Below, one piece after another: positions 43,935-51,676 of a DNA stretch of 64,000 nt. The notes beneath the pieces are model-generated. The model was not told the origin of the DNA, did not search any database, and worked only from the letters and a program-made list of their open reading frames with translations. The stretch is from contig NZ_NJIX01000001.1 of NCBI RefSeq assembly GCF_002209485.1, forward strand, positions 1,116,001 to 1,180,000, given 5' to 3'. Numbering within the stretch: the first letter of the stretch is position 1; every line of letters starts with the position of its first letter. Origin of the DNA: Achromobacter sp. HZ34. GTDB taxonomy: Bacteria; Pseudomonadota; Gammaproteobacteria; Burkholderiales; Burkholderiaceae_B. The translations under genes and the position numbers were made by a program.

Positions 43935-45089
43935 CTATTCGAACTGAATCCCGGATTGCTTGACGACAGGCTCCCAGAACGCACGCTCCTTGCGCACGCG
44001 CTCCGCCAACTGGGCATGGTCCAGCGGTTTCACAACCAGCCCGTTCTCCTGCAAGCGCTTGATCAGGCCAGGATCCTTGGCAGCCTGCAGGAACACTTTC
44101 TCCAAGGCAGCAGCGGTTTTATCCGGCAGGCCGGCAGGCGCGAAAATGGCGTAGAAACTGGTCGCCGCTTCGAATTGCGGGAAGCCCTGCTCTTTCACTG
44201 TCGGCACATTGGGCAAGGACGCCAAGCGCTCCGATCCGCTCAAGCCCAGGAATTTGATCTTGCCACCCTGATACAGCGGCACCATGCTCGCCGCGGCGTC
44301 CCAGCCCATGGACACGCGCGAACTCACCACGTCCACCAGCATGGGCGAGGCCCCTTTGTAGACCACGGGCGCGAAGTCCACGCCGATCGCCTTGCCCAGC
44401 GCAATGGACCCCAGCTGGCCGGAGCTTCCCTGCGCCGCCAGGCCTATGGTCGCCTGCTTCGGATTCGCCTTGGCCCAGGCCACGAATTCCTTCATGTTGT
44501 TGTACGGCTGCTCGGTGCCCGTGACGATGGCGGTGGGAATGTCCACCAGCAGCGCGATGGGACGAAAGTCCTTCTCGCCGTCATAGCCCAGGTTCTTGTA
44601 GGTATAGGGATAGATCGTGAACGACGGCGAAGTCGCCAGCAGCAGCGTCAGGCCGTCCGGCGCGGCGCGCTGCACATAGCTGTTGGCGATGCGGGTCGAA
44701 GCCCCCGGCCGGTTGTCGACGATGACTTCCTTCACGCCCTCCTTGGACAACTGCTCGGCGAACGCGCGCGCGGTCAGGTCGGCCGCGCCGCCCGGCGCGA
44801 AGCCCACCACGATCTTGATCAAGCCCTTGGGCAGATCCGCGGGCGCATCCGCCGCCATGGCCCGCCCTGCCGGCATGGCGAGCGCCAGGCCCAGCGCAGC
44901 CGTGGCGCACAACATCGTGGGCCGTAAACGCATCGCGGCGCCACGTGTGAAGGAGGCGCTCAAGGGGGCGAACTTTGAGGAAGCAAACGTCAAGGAAGCA
45001 GACATCAAGGAAGCAAATACGGGACGGCGGCGCTGGACGCTACGCGCCGGTGTCGTCTGAAGCTGTTGGGTCATGGTCGGCCGATTCAT
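43935..45089 (-). CDS. Bug-family (TctC) receptor with a long N-terminal extension
   Basis: Third Bug receptor; 384 residues from the ATG at 45089, which has AGGGGA at ideal distance. A normal Bug signal peptide (MRLRPTMLCATAALGLALA, start 44933) lies 52 residues inside, but that inner ATG has no Shine-Dalgarno. The extension holds five xxASL-like pentapeptides encoded by a 15-bp tandem repeat. Mature part is standard: GLIKIVVGFAPGGAADLTAR, VIVDNRPGASTRIA. Divergent from the GntR gene with a 20-bp palindrome between. Confidence 0.92.
   Translation of the reverse strand: MNRPTMTQQLQTTPARSVQRRRPVFASLMSASLTFASSKFAPLSASFTRGAAMRLRPTMLCATAALGLALAMPAGRAMAADAPADLPKGLIKIVVGFAPGGAADLTARAFAEQLSKEGVKEVIVDNRPGASTRIANSYVQRAAPDGLTLLLATSPSFTIYPYTYKNLGYDGEKDFRPIALLVDIPTAIVTGTEQPYNNMKEFVAWAKANPKQATIGLAAQGSSGQLGSIALGKAIGVDFAPVVYKGASPMLVDVVSSRVSMGWDAAASMVPLYQGGKIKFLGLSGSERLASLPNVPTVKEQGFPQFEAATSFYAIFAPAGLPDKTAAALEKVFLQAAKDPGLIKRLQENGLVVKPLDHAQLAERVRKERAFWEPVVKQSGIQFE
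44947..45021. repeat. 15-bp tandem repeat, five units, at the 5' end of the Bug gene
   Basis: On the plus strand the units read AAGGGGGCGAACTTT, GAGGAAGCAAACGTC, AAGGAAGCAGACATC, AAGGAAGCAAATACG plus a more diverged first unit. In the Bug frame they encode VFASL-MSASL-TFASS-KFAPL-SASFT. Same unit length and copy number as the array at 43836 but a different sequence. Confidence 0.82.
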
Positions 45090-45109
45090 AGGACTTCCCC
45101 TAGGGTTGT

Positions 45110-45129
45110 GGATTCTGGATCCAGAATCC
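45110..45129. promoter_or_regulatory. 20-bp perfect palindrome between Bug and GntR genes
   Basis: GGATTCTGGA joined to its exact complement TCCAGAATCC. It ends 20 bases before the Bug ATG and lies 66 bases before the GntR ATG, so it is the obvious operator for the FCD-type GntR regulator, controlling the receptor and itself. Confidence 0.78.
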
Positions 45130-45195
45130 CGATTTTTTTGAGATACTAAGCGCACGGCATTTGTATCCACATTGGGACTTACCCCTGGGAGCACC

Positions 45196-45852
45196 ATGGA
45201 AGCGAATTTCGATTGGCGCGAACGCCCCCGCCTGGTCGAAGAGGTGGCAAGCGTGATTCGCACCCGCATCTACAGCGGCAAGTACGCGCCCGGCCGCCCC
45301 TTGCGCCAGGTAGAGCTCGCTGAAGACCTGCGCATCAGCCGCACGCCGCTGCGCGAAGCCCTGCGCATCCTGGAGCGTGAAGGCCTGGTGACGGCCGATA
45401 CGGTGCGCGGCGTCAATGTGATCAATGCGACCCCGCGCCAAATACTGGACGCCTACCAGTTGCGCCAAGTGCTCGACGGCCTGGCGGCGCGGCTGGCCGC
45501 GCTGTCGGCGCAAGGCCGGGCGGTCGCCGAACTGCAACCCATCCTGCAGCGCCAGCGCCAGATGCTGGACCCCTGGGACATAGGCGAATACACCGCGGCG
45601 AACGTCGACTTCCACACCCGCATTTTTTACCTGAGCGGCAACGAATACGTCATCCGCCAGATCCCGACGATCTATATGACCTCGCAGATATTCCGTCCCG
45701 GCGCCAAGCACGAACGCGCCGCCGACGCGATAGAGGAACACACCGCCATCATGCACGCCATCGCCCAGGGCGACGCCCCGCTGGCCGAACGGCTGGCCAT
45801 CGGCCATGTGCAGAACACCATCGACATGGTCGTCGCCTGGCAGGCGGCGTAG
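45196..45852 (+). CDS. FCD-domain GntR-family regulator
   Basis: About 218 residues from the ATG at 45196, with GGGAG before it. Winged helix LRQVELAEDLRISRTPLREALRI and FCD domain with Asp/His metal residues (VDFHTRIF, EEHTAIMHAI, IGHVQNTID). Sits between the divergent Bug gene and an amidase 104 bases downstream on its own strand. The nearby palindrome indicates autoregulation. Ligand is probably a carboxylate related to the amide substrate. Confidence 0.93.
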   Translation: MEANFDWRERPRLVEEVASVIRTRIYSGKYAPGRPLRQVELAEDLRISRTPLREALRILEREGLVTADTVRGVNVINATPRQILDAYQLRQVLDGLAARLAALSAQGRAVAELQPILQRQRQMLDPWDIGEYTAANVDFHTRIFYLSGNEYVIRQIPTIYMTSQIFRPGAKHERAADAIEEHTAIMHAIAQGDAPLAERLAIGHVQNTIDMVVAWQAA

Positions 45853-45956
45853 GCATCCAGGACGCTGCGTCCGAAAACCTGCATCCGGCGCCGTCGCCCG
45901 AGGCCCGCCCTGCCCAGTACCGGCGACCATCACAAGAATCATCACAAGAGGAAGTC

Positions 45957-47378
45957 ATGACCGATTTGAACTACCTGTCCATCGTCGAGCTCTCAGCCTT
46001 GATTCGCGGCAAGCAGCTTTCCCCGGTCGAACTCACCCGTTCCGTGCTGGAGCGGGCTGAACGCCTGCAGCCGACGCTGAACTGCTTCATCACCCTGTGT
46101 GGCGATGCCGCGCTGGAAGCCGCGCGTATCGCCGAACAGGAGATCACGGCGGGACAGTACCGTGGTCCCCTGCACGGCATCCCCTATGCAGCCAAGGATC
46201 TGGTCGACACCGCCGGCGTCCGCACGACCTACGGCACCCTCGCCTACAAGGACCACGTGCCGGGGCAGGACGCCGTGGCGGTGGCGCGGCTGCGTCAAGC
46301 CGGCGCCGTTCTCTTCGGCAAGACCACCACACCGGAATTCGGCAGCCAGTGCATAACCCGGTCGCCCCTGTTCGGCGATACCCGCAATGCGTGGAGCGCC
46401 GCGCACTCCAGCGGCGGTTCCAGCGGCGGCGCGGCGGTGGCGGTCGCGGCCGGTATCGGCCCCATCGGCATCGCCACCGACGGTGGCGGATCCACCCGCA
46501 TACCCGCCGCGGTCAACGGCGTGGTGGGATTGAAGCAGAGCTTGGGCGTCGTTCCGCACAGCCAGGCCCAGGACGCCTTCGGCAATCAGACTTACGTCAC
46601 GCCGATTTCCCGCAATGTGATGGACACCGTGCTGATGCTGGACGCCATGGCGGGCGCGCACGGTTGCGATCCGTGGGCCAGCGCGCGGGGTACGCCGGCG
46701 GTCTGGGATGAACAGACGCCGCCCTCGTTGGCGGGCCGCCGGATCAAATATTGCCTGGCTCCCAAGGGCAAGCTGGTCGAGCCCTCGGTCGAACAGGCTT
46801 TCCAGGCCGCACTGAACACGATGGCCGATGCCGGTGCCAAGCTCGAACCCTTCGAAGCGGGCGAGGAATTCGACGTCGAACCCATCTGGCGTACCGTCAA
46901 CCACACTGTCTGGCGCTCGCGTTTCGGCAAGCTGGTGCAGGACCGGCCCCAGGATTTCAGTGCCACCTTCATCCGCCAGATCGAATCGGCCCAGCACTTC
47001 ACCGCCGCGGATTATCAAGAGGCCATGTTCGCCCGCACGCGCCTGTTCCGCCACGTCGAGAACCTGCTGGGCGACGCCGACATCCTTGTCACGCCGACCT
47101 TGCTGCGCCCCGCCCTGCCGCTGGATCAGGACCTGTACTCGCCTTTCGAAATCGCCGGTCAACGCATAGAGGGCATCCGCAGCAACTGGTTCCCGTGGAC
47201 CATGCCATTCAACATGACGGGCAATCCCGCCATCAGCCTGCCCAACGGTTTCGATGCCGCCGGCCTGCCGATAGGGATACAGTTCATTGGCTCCCTGGGC
47301 CGAGACAAGGCGCTGCTCAAGCTGGCGCTGGCCTTCGAGGCATTGACGCCGCAACACTACCGGCAGCCGATCGCCTGA
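45957..47378 (+). CDS. Amidase-signature family amidase (third of three)
   Basis: A 473-residue amidase. Triad: Lys in YAAKDLVDTAG, serines in HSSGGSSGGAAVAVAAG, followed by DGGGSTRIPAAVNGVVGLKQ. AGAGGAAG precedes the ATG. Clearly a different paralogue from the one at 42.4 kb, on the opposite side of the Bug/GntR pair. Cytoplasmic. Together the two amidases bracket the receptor and regulator, so they may handle related substrates or successive amide bonds. Confidence 0.93.
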   Translation: MTDLNYLSIVELSALIRGKQLSPVELTRSVLERAERLQPTLNCFITLCGDAALEAARIAEQEITAGQYRGPLHGIPYAAKDLVDTAGVRTTYGTLAYKDHVPGQDAVAVARLRQAGAVLFGKTTTPEFGSQCITRSPLFGDTRNAWSAAHSSGGSSGGAAVAVAAGIGPIGIATDGGGSTRIPAAVNGVVGLKQSLGVVPHSQAQDAFGNQTYVTPISRNVMDTVLMLDAMAGAHGCDPWASARGTPAVWDEQTPPSLAGRRIKYCLAPKGKLVEPSVEQAFQAALNTMADAGAKLEPFEAGEEFDVEPIWRTVNHTVWRSRFGKLVQDRPQDFSATFIRQIESAQHFTAADYQEAMFARTRLFRHVENLLGDADILVTPTLLRPALPLDQDLYSPFEIAGQRIEGIRSNWFPWTMPFNMTGNPAISLPNGFDAAGLPIGIQFIGSLGRDKALLKLALAFEALTPQHYRQPIA

Positions 47379-47430
47379 AGCGGCGCGTGGCCCCCCTGAT
47401 ACGAGGCTCGGCCGACCGCGTGAAACGAAA

Positions 47431-47454
47431 CGGGCCGATCAATCGATCGGCCCG
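47431..47454 (-). terminator. Strong stem-loop between convergent genes
   Basis: Ten-base stem CGGGCCGATC/GATCGGCCCG with a 4-base loop. On the minus strand it is followed by TTTCGTTTC, so it terminates the TPR-protein gene and may serve the amidase transcript on the other strand. Confidence 0.65.
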
Positions 47455-47505
47455 CAGCGCGTTTACAAGATGACTAGCGATTCTTCAAGGCGATATGCGC
47501 TTCGA

Positions 47506-48546
47506 TCAGGTCCAGTCATCGTCGGACGATCCGCCGCCGCTGTCCCAGGAATCGCCACCACCGCTATCCCACGAATCACCGCCACCACTGTCGCTGGACG
47601 AGTCGCTACTGTTCTTCCAGGGATAGTCGATATTCCAGGTCTGGCCATTGCCGTCATCGTCGTTGCCCTGCAACTTACGCGTCGGACCATCGTCGTCCCA
47701 GGAATTGGCATCGCGCAGGCCGAAGTCCTTGCCGCCCATGTCGTAGTTGGAGCCTGTGGCATCAGCAGCTGTATCGCGTGTAGCGTTAGCATCGCCGGCC
47801 GAGCCGGCCGCCGCGGACGAACCGCCGTGCAGCACGCGATTCATCAAGGCCTCGCCGGCCACCACGCCCGCGCCCACGGCAGCGCCGGTAGCCAGCCCGC
47901 CCATGATGCCCGAGCCCAAACCGCCACCCGCCTGGCCCGGTCCGCCAGCGCCGGGATAGCCATATCCGCCTTGCGGACCGTAACCGTTCGGCCCCATGGG
48001 CGGCGGACCGCCATAAGGCGTCACCCCGCCCGCAGCACCGCCGTTGCCATAAGGATTGCGATTGGCAGCGGCATACGCGGCCCGGCGGCGCGCCTGCAGC
48101 ATCAGCGACACGACGATCACCAAGGCCGCGATGCCCAGCACCATGCCCCAGGGAATGCCGCCGAACGTGCCGGCGCTGCTTGCATGCGAGGCGCCATTCG
48201 ACGAACTGCCCGACGATATCCGCGTCCGCAACTCATCCACGGCACCCGGCTTGGCGAAGCGCTGATCGGGATCCAGCCGCAAGGCATTATTCAACTCCAC
48301 CTGCGCCTGCTGCAGCTTGCCCTGCTTGCCCAGCAACTCGGCTTGCACGAAATGCGCCTTGGCGCTGTTCGGATGATCGCGCAGGATCTGGTCCATCATC
48401 TCCTGGGCCTGACGATAATTGCCGGCCTGCGCGGCCTGGTACACCTGATCCGGCGTTGCATCGGCGGCCAGGACAGCGCCACTGAACAGCAGGCTGCTGG
48501 CCAGCAACATCGATCCGGCAAATGACTTCATGTGTGCGGGGAACAT
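47506..48546 (-). CDS. TPR-repeat membrane protein with a Ser/Asp/Gly-rich tail
   Basis: A 346-residue protein starting at 48546 (GGAGGG seven bases upstream). Order: signal peptide (LLASSLLFSGAVLA), two TPR-like helical hairpins about residues 28-95 (GNYRQAQEMMDQILRDHP, GKLQQAQVELNNALRLDP), one membrane helix (WGMVLGIAALVIVVSLML), a Gly/Pro/Tyr-rich linker, a Gly/Ala-rich hydrophobic stretch, and an acidic tail with repeats of SGGGDSWD. Envelope location with a periplasmic TPR domain is inferred. Family name not recognised; no enzyme signature seen. Confidence 0.8.
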   Translation of the reverse strand: MFPAHMKSFAGSMLLASSLLFSGAVLAADATPDQVYQAAQAGNYRQAQEMMDQILRDHPNSAKAHFVQAELLGKQGKLQQAQVELNNALRLDPDQRFAKPGAVDELRTRISSGSSSNGASHASSAGTFGGIPWGMVLGIAALVIVVSLMLQARRRAAYAAANRNPYGNGGAAGGVTPYGGPPPMGPNGYGPQGGYGYPGAGGPGQAGGGLGSGIMGGLATGAAVGAGVVAGEALMNRVLHGGSSAAAGSAGDANATRDTAADATGSNYDMGGKDFGLRDANSWDDDGPTRKLQGNDDDGNGQTWNIDYPWKNSSDSSSDSGGGDSWDSGGGDSWDSGGGSSDDDWT

Positions 48547-48597
48547 AGTGAGCCCTCCAATAACCCTACATAAGATAGTGCCGGAAAGGGGAAGTTC

Positions 48598-48645
48598 AAT
48601 ATATACTCCATATACGTTTCATATAGACGCTTCACAAATGAAGCG
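48598..48645. promoter_or_regulatory. Phased ATATA boxes and a hairpin/operator before the ParD-like gene
   Basis: ATATA starts at 48599, 48610 and 48621, an exact 11-base period (one helical turn). Immediately after is the inverted repeat CGCTTCA-CAAA-TGAAGCG (48628-48645), ending 17 bases before the ATG. Fits cooperative binding by a ribbon-helix-helix protein, or a 5' UTR hairpin. Confidence 0.5.
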
Positions 48646-48662
48646 ACAGACGAGTCAATGAC

Positions 48663-48875
48663 ATGGGTATCGTGAACATCGATGACGACCTGCACGACCA
48701 GATACGCAAGGCCAGTAGCGTATCGTGCCGGTCCATCAACGCGCAGGCCGCTTTCTGGATCAAGATCGGCATGCTGTGCGAAATGCATCCGACGCAGACC
48801 TTCAACGAGATCGTGGCGAGCGAATTGCGCGCCGCGGGCGTCGTTCCGCAAGCCGTCAGGGTCGCGACGGCATGA
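48663..48875 (+). CDS. ParD-like antitoxin-family protein
   Basis: A 70-residue protein with a ribbon-helix-helix-like N-terminus (MGIVNIDDDLHDQIRKASSV) and the ParD-like family helices (INAQAAFWIKIGMLCEMHP, FNEIVASELRAAGV). Its stop overlaps the start of the methionine aminopeptidase gene (ATGA), so the two are co-translated. No ParE or other toxin gene is present. I infer an autoregulator of the map operon rather than a classical antitoxin. Confidence 0.75.
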   Translation: MGIVNIDDDLHDQIRKASSVSCRSINAQAAFWIKIGMLCEMHPTQTFNEIVASELRAAGVVPQAVRVATA

Positions 48876-49657
48876 GCAAAAGCATCATCAAAACGCCTGA
48901 AGAAATCGCCTTGATGGCGAAATCAGGCGAATTGCTGGCCCAGGTATTCGAACATCTGGATGGCCTGGACCTGACCGGCATGTCGACCATGCAAGTCAAT
49001 GACCTGGTCGACGACATGATCGTCGAGCAGCTGAACGCGCGCCCGGCCAGCAAAGGGCAATATGGCTACGCCTATGCGCTCAACGCCTCGCGCAACAAGG
49101 TCGTCTGCCACGGCGTGCCCTCGCCCACGGAGATGCTGCAAAGCGGTGACATCGTCAATTTCGACATCACGCTGGAGGCCAACGGCTACATCGCGGATTC
49201 CAGCAAGACCTATCTGGTCGGTGAAGTCGCGGCGCCGGCCAGGCGCCTGGTGGAAGTCACCTACGAAGCCTTGTGGAAAGGCATCAGGGCCGTGCGCCCC
49301 GGCGCCAGGCTGGGCGACGTCGGGTATGCCATCGAGCGGCACGCGCGCAAGAACGGCTATACCGTGGTGCGGGAATACTGCGGCCACGGTATCGGCCGGG
49401 AAATGCATGAGTCGCCCGAAGTGCTGCACTGGGGCAGGCCGAAAACCGGCCTGATGCTGCGTGAAGGCATGACGTTCACCATCGAGCCCATGATCAACCA
49501 GGGCCAATCCGCCGTGCATACCGAAGACGACGGCTGGACGGTCGTCACCAGCGACGGCAAGCTGTCCGCGCAGTTCGAACATACGGTGGCAGTGACCCGC
49601 AACGGTGTGCGGGTACTGACCCTGCGGCCCGGGGAAAAGGCCCCTGCGGCTCAATGA
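48872..49657 (+). CDS. map: Type I methionine aminopeptidase
   Basis: Removes the initiator methionine from nascent proteins. 261 residues, normal type Ia length. The five metal ligands of the pita-bread fold are in VNFDITLEANGYIADSS (two Asp), CGHGIGREMHE (His), TFTIEPMI (Glu) and SAQFEHTVAV (Glu). It is translationally coupled to a ParD-like gene rather than lying beside rpsB, so this may be a second copy in the genome. Its end overlaps the convergent permease gene by 7 bases. Confidence 0.95.
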   Translation: MSKSIIKTPEEIALMAKSGELLAQVFEHLDGLDLTGMSTMQVNDLVDDMIVEQLNARPASKGQYGYAYALNASRNKVVCHGVPSPTEMLQSGDIVNFDITLEANGYIADSSKTYLVGEVAAPARRLVEVTYEALWKGIRAVRPGARLGDVGYAIERHARKNGYTVVREYCGHGIGREMHESPEVLHWGRPKTGLMLREGMTFTIEPMINQGQSAVHTEDDGWTVVTSDGKLSAQFEHTVAVTRNGVRVLTLRPGEKAPAAQ

Positions 49658-51426
49658 TCGAAGTGCAGCAGTAAATAGCCCTGGCCTTCCTTGCCCCGCG
49701 TTCCATTCACCACCCGATCGGCCCAATGCCGCACCAGCGTGCTGGACACGCGCGCCACCGCTTCTTCGATGGCCGCATCGAAGCCCTTGTCGTCCAGGTC
49801 GTCGACCGACAGCGTGGGCGTGGCGCCGCCCTGCTTGCTGGGTAGCACCAGCGCCGGGCCGTCGTAGAGCAGCTCGATATCGAAATTGAATTCGTCGAAC
49901 ATGCCGCGCACGCCACGGATCTGGCGCCGGCTGTCCTGCTGCAGGACATCCACGGCTTCAAGCGCGGCCATGGCGGCGCGTTGCACGACGTCGCGGCGCG
50001 CGCCCCAGGCGCCGCCCTGGCGTTCGACGAACGCGATCACCTGTTCGCCGATCGGGATGCCGCCCGGCTCGATGGCGCGTTGCACCTGTTGCGCGGTGCC
50101 CAGGCGGAAAAACAGATTCAAGGCGATCGCCGTAATGCCGGCGACGATGAAGCCGCTGCCCACCAGCAATTGCATGGAATCTGGCGCGTGTTTCGGTATG
50201 GCAGGCATGAACATCACGGCCAGCCCTGCGCACATGGACAAACCCACCGTGAATATCCCCCGGCTATCCACCGCGCGCGAGGCGATCAGCTCGATGCCCG
50301 ACACAATAAGGAAGGCCGCCGCATACAGCTCCACCGCGCCCAGTACGGCCGTCGGGATCAAGGTCAGGGCCAGCGTCACTTGCGGCAGGAAGGCGATGGC
50401 CGCCATGAATGCCGCCGTCAGCAATCCTATGCGGCGCGCGGTCGAACGCGTGGCATGGCACAGCGCGATATTGGCCGAGGAAATGGCCGTGGGATAGCCT
50501 CCCAGCAAACTGCCCAACATATCGCCCAGCCCATTGGCCTGGACGCCGCGCCCGATACTGCGCATGTCCGCGCGGCGCCACTCGGCATCCTCGATTTTCT
50601 CCATCATGATGACGCTGCCCACGGTGTCCAGCTGCGACAGCACGGAGATCAATCCCACCGCGATCAATAGATCCGAGGTCACCGAAAAATCCGGTGGATG
50701 GATGGCCGGCAAGGCCATCCACGGCGCCGACGCCAAGGCTGCGCCGCCCTCGATCTGGCCGAACAACGCCGCCGTAATCACCCCCGCGCCTATGCCGATC
50801 AACAAGGCCAGCAGGCGCACACCGCGCGCGCCCCATACCGAACACAGGACGATGGCACCCAAGGTGACGCCCGCGATGATCAGGCTGACAGCGTCCATGC
50901 TGCCATCCTCGTTCAGGCCCACCGCATGGCGCACCGATACGCCGATCAGGGAGATGCCGACAAAGCACACCACCACACCGGCCACCGTAGGCGGAAACAC
51001 GGCCCGCAGCCGCTGCATCAGAGGACTGATGGCCAGGGCAACCACGCCACCGACGAAGGTCAAGGTGGCCATGCCGCCCATGCCGTGACGCTGCATGGCA
51101 ATGGCGGCAAAGGTGATCATGAAGGGATTGGGCATGTGCACCAGCAAGCGGCCCGCGCCCAGCCGGCCTCCCCATGCCTGCATGGCCGTGGCCAGGGCCA
51201 TGCCGATCAGCGTCACCGACAGCAGGGATTGCGTATCCGCGGTATTCAGTCGGGCGTTACGCGCCGCCGCCAGCAGATAGGCGATCAATGCCAACGCCGT
51301 CGCCAGATGCTGAATCGCCAGCAGGACCAGGGTGGTCCGCGGGAGTCGATCGTCGGCGCCGTAGATCAGATCGACGGGACGCCGGCGCGGCGGGGGAACG
51401 ACGGGTGGCATTATCGTTGTAGGCAT
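49651..51426 (-). CDS. NCS2-family nucleobase:cation symporter with a C-terminal cytoplasmic domain
   Basis: A 591-residue protein starting at 51426 (GGAG five bases upstream). Residues about 15-440 are a UraA/xanthine-permease-type transporter: LVHMPNPFMITFAAIA, SVLSQLDTVGSVIMME, GSLLGGYPTAISSANI. A further 145 residues follow, longer than most NCS2 proteins, with QVIAFVERQGGAWGARRDVVQ, FDEFNFDIELLYDGPALVLP and a terminal GYLLLHFDH. This looks like a GHKL/anti-sigma-like alpha/beta domain, possibly regulatory. Substrate should be a purine or pyrimidine base, which cannot be specified further. Confidence 0.9.
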   Translation of the reverse strand: MPTTIMPPVVPPPRRRPVDLIYGADDRLPRTTLVLLAIQHLATALALIAYLLAAARNARLNTADTQSLLSVTLIGMALATAMQAWGGRLGAGRLLVHMPNPFMITFAAIAMQRHGMGGMATLTFVGGVVALAISPLMQRLRAVFPPTVAGVVVCFVGISLIGVSVRHAVGLNEDGSMDAVSLIIAGVTLGAIVLCSVWGARGVRLLALLIGIGAGVITAALFGQIEGGAALASAPWMALPAIHPPDFSVTSDLLIAVGLISVLSQLDTVGSVIMMEKIEDAEWRRADMRSIGRGVQANGLGDMLGSLLGGYPTAISSANIALCHATRSTARRIGLLTAAFMAAIAFLPQVTLALTLIPTAVLGAVELYAAAFLIVSGIELIASRAVDSRGIFTVGLSMCAGLAVMFMPAIPKHAPDSMQLLVGSGFIVAGITAIALNLFFRLGTAQQVQRAIEPGGIPIGEQVIAFVERQGGAWGARRDVVQRAAMAALEAVDVLQQDSRRQIRGVRGMFDEFNFDIELLYDGPALVLPSKQGGATPTLSVDDLDDKGFDAAIEEAVARVSSTLVRHWADRVVNGTRGKEGQGYLLLHFDH

Positions 51427-51491
51427 GACGCTCCATGATTGGGCCCGCAAAAGGCGATTCTATTACCGGCATTGCCCCTGGACTTCAATCG

Positions 51492-51518
51492 GCGTGGTTC
51501 GGCATAGCCACGCTTTTT
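51492..51518 (+). terminator. Hairpin with T-run upstream of the PhzF-like gene
   Basis: GCGTGG and CCACGC form a 6-bp stem with a 10-base loop followed by TTTTT, in the 250-base gap between two divergent genes. A plus-strand terminator here has no obvious upstream gene, so it may end a small RNA or a leader. Confidence 0.42.
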
Positions 51519-51676
51519 ACGGTATCCGGGGCGCGCCTGCTGGCGCTCTGTCGTCCGCTCGCCGGCCTGCCGGCCACTGATCTGCCTGAACCGCACAGAC
51601 GCACCTTTTAGCATGACAGGCGAACGCCGCTAAGCCCCCCTACAATGCCATCTCCCAACCTTTGGCTTCCCACGTC

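Noticed and set aside
43620-44927. 435-codon plus-strand open frame over the amidase start and Bug gene
   Set aside because: Antisense to two strongly supported genes; composition typical of a shadow frame.
43836-45021. CRISPR-like array
   Set aside because: Units are 15 bases, contiguous and without spacers; no cas genes are present.
44683-45060. Possible pentapeptide-repeat protein on the plus strand (ANFEEANVKEADIKEAN)
   Set aside because: The pattern arises from the 15-bp DNA repeat in a 125-codon antisense frame with no ribosome site; a real pentapeptide-repeat protein would need many more units.
45993-47357. 454-codon minus-strand frame opposite the third amidase
   Set aside because: Shadow frame; the plus-strand amidase has the full catalytic triad and ribosome site.
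48663-49657. Classical ParDE toxin-antitoxin module
   Set aside because: The partner gene is methionine aminopeptidase with intact metal ligands, not ParE.
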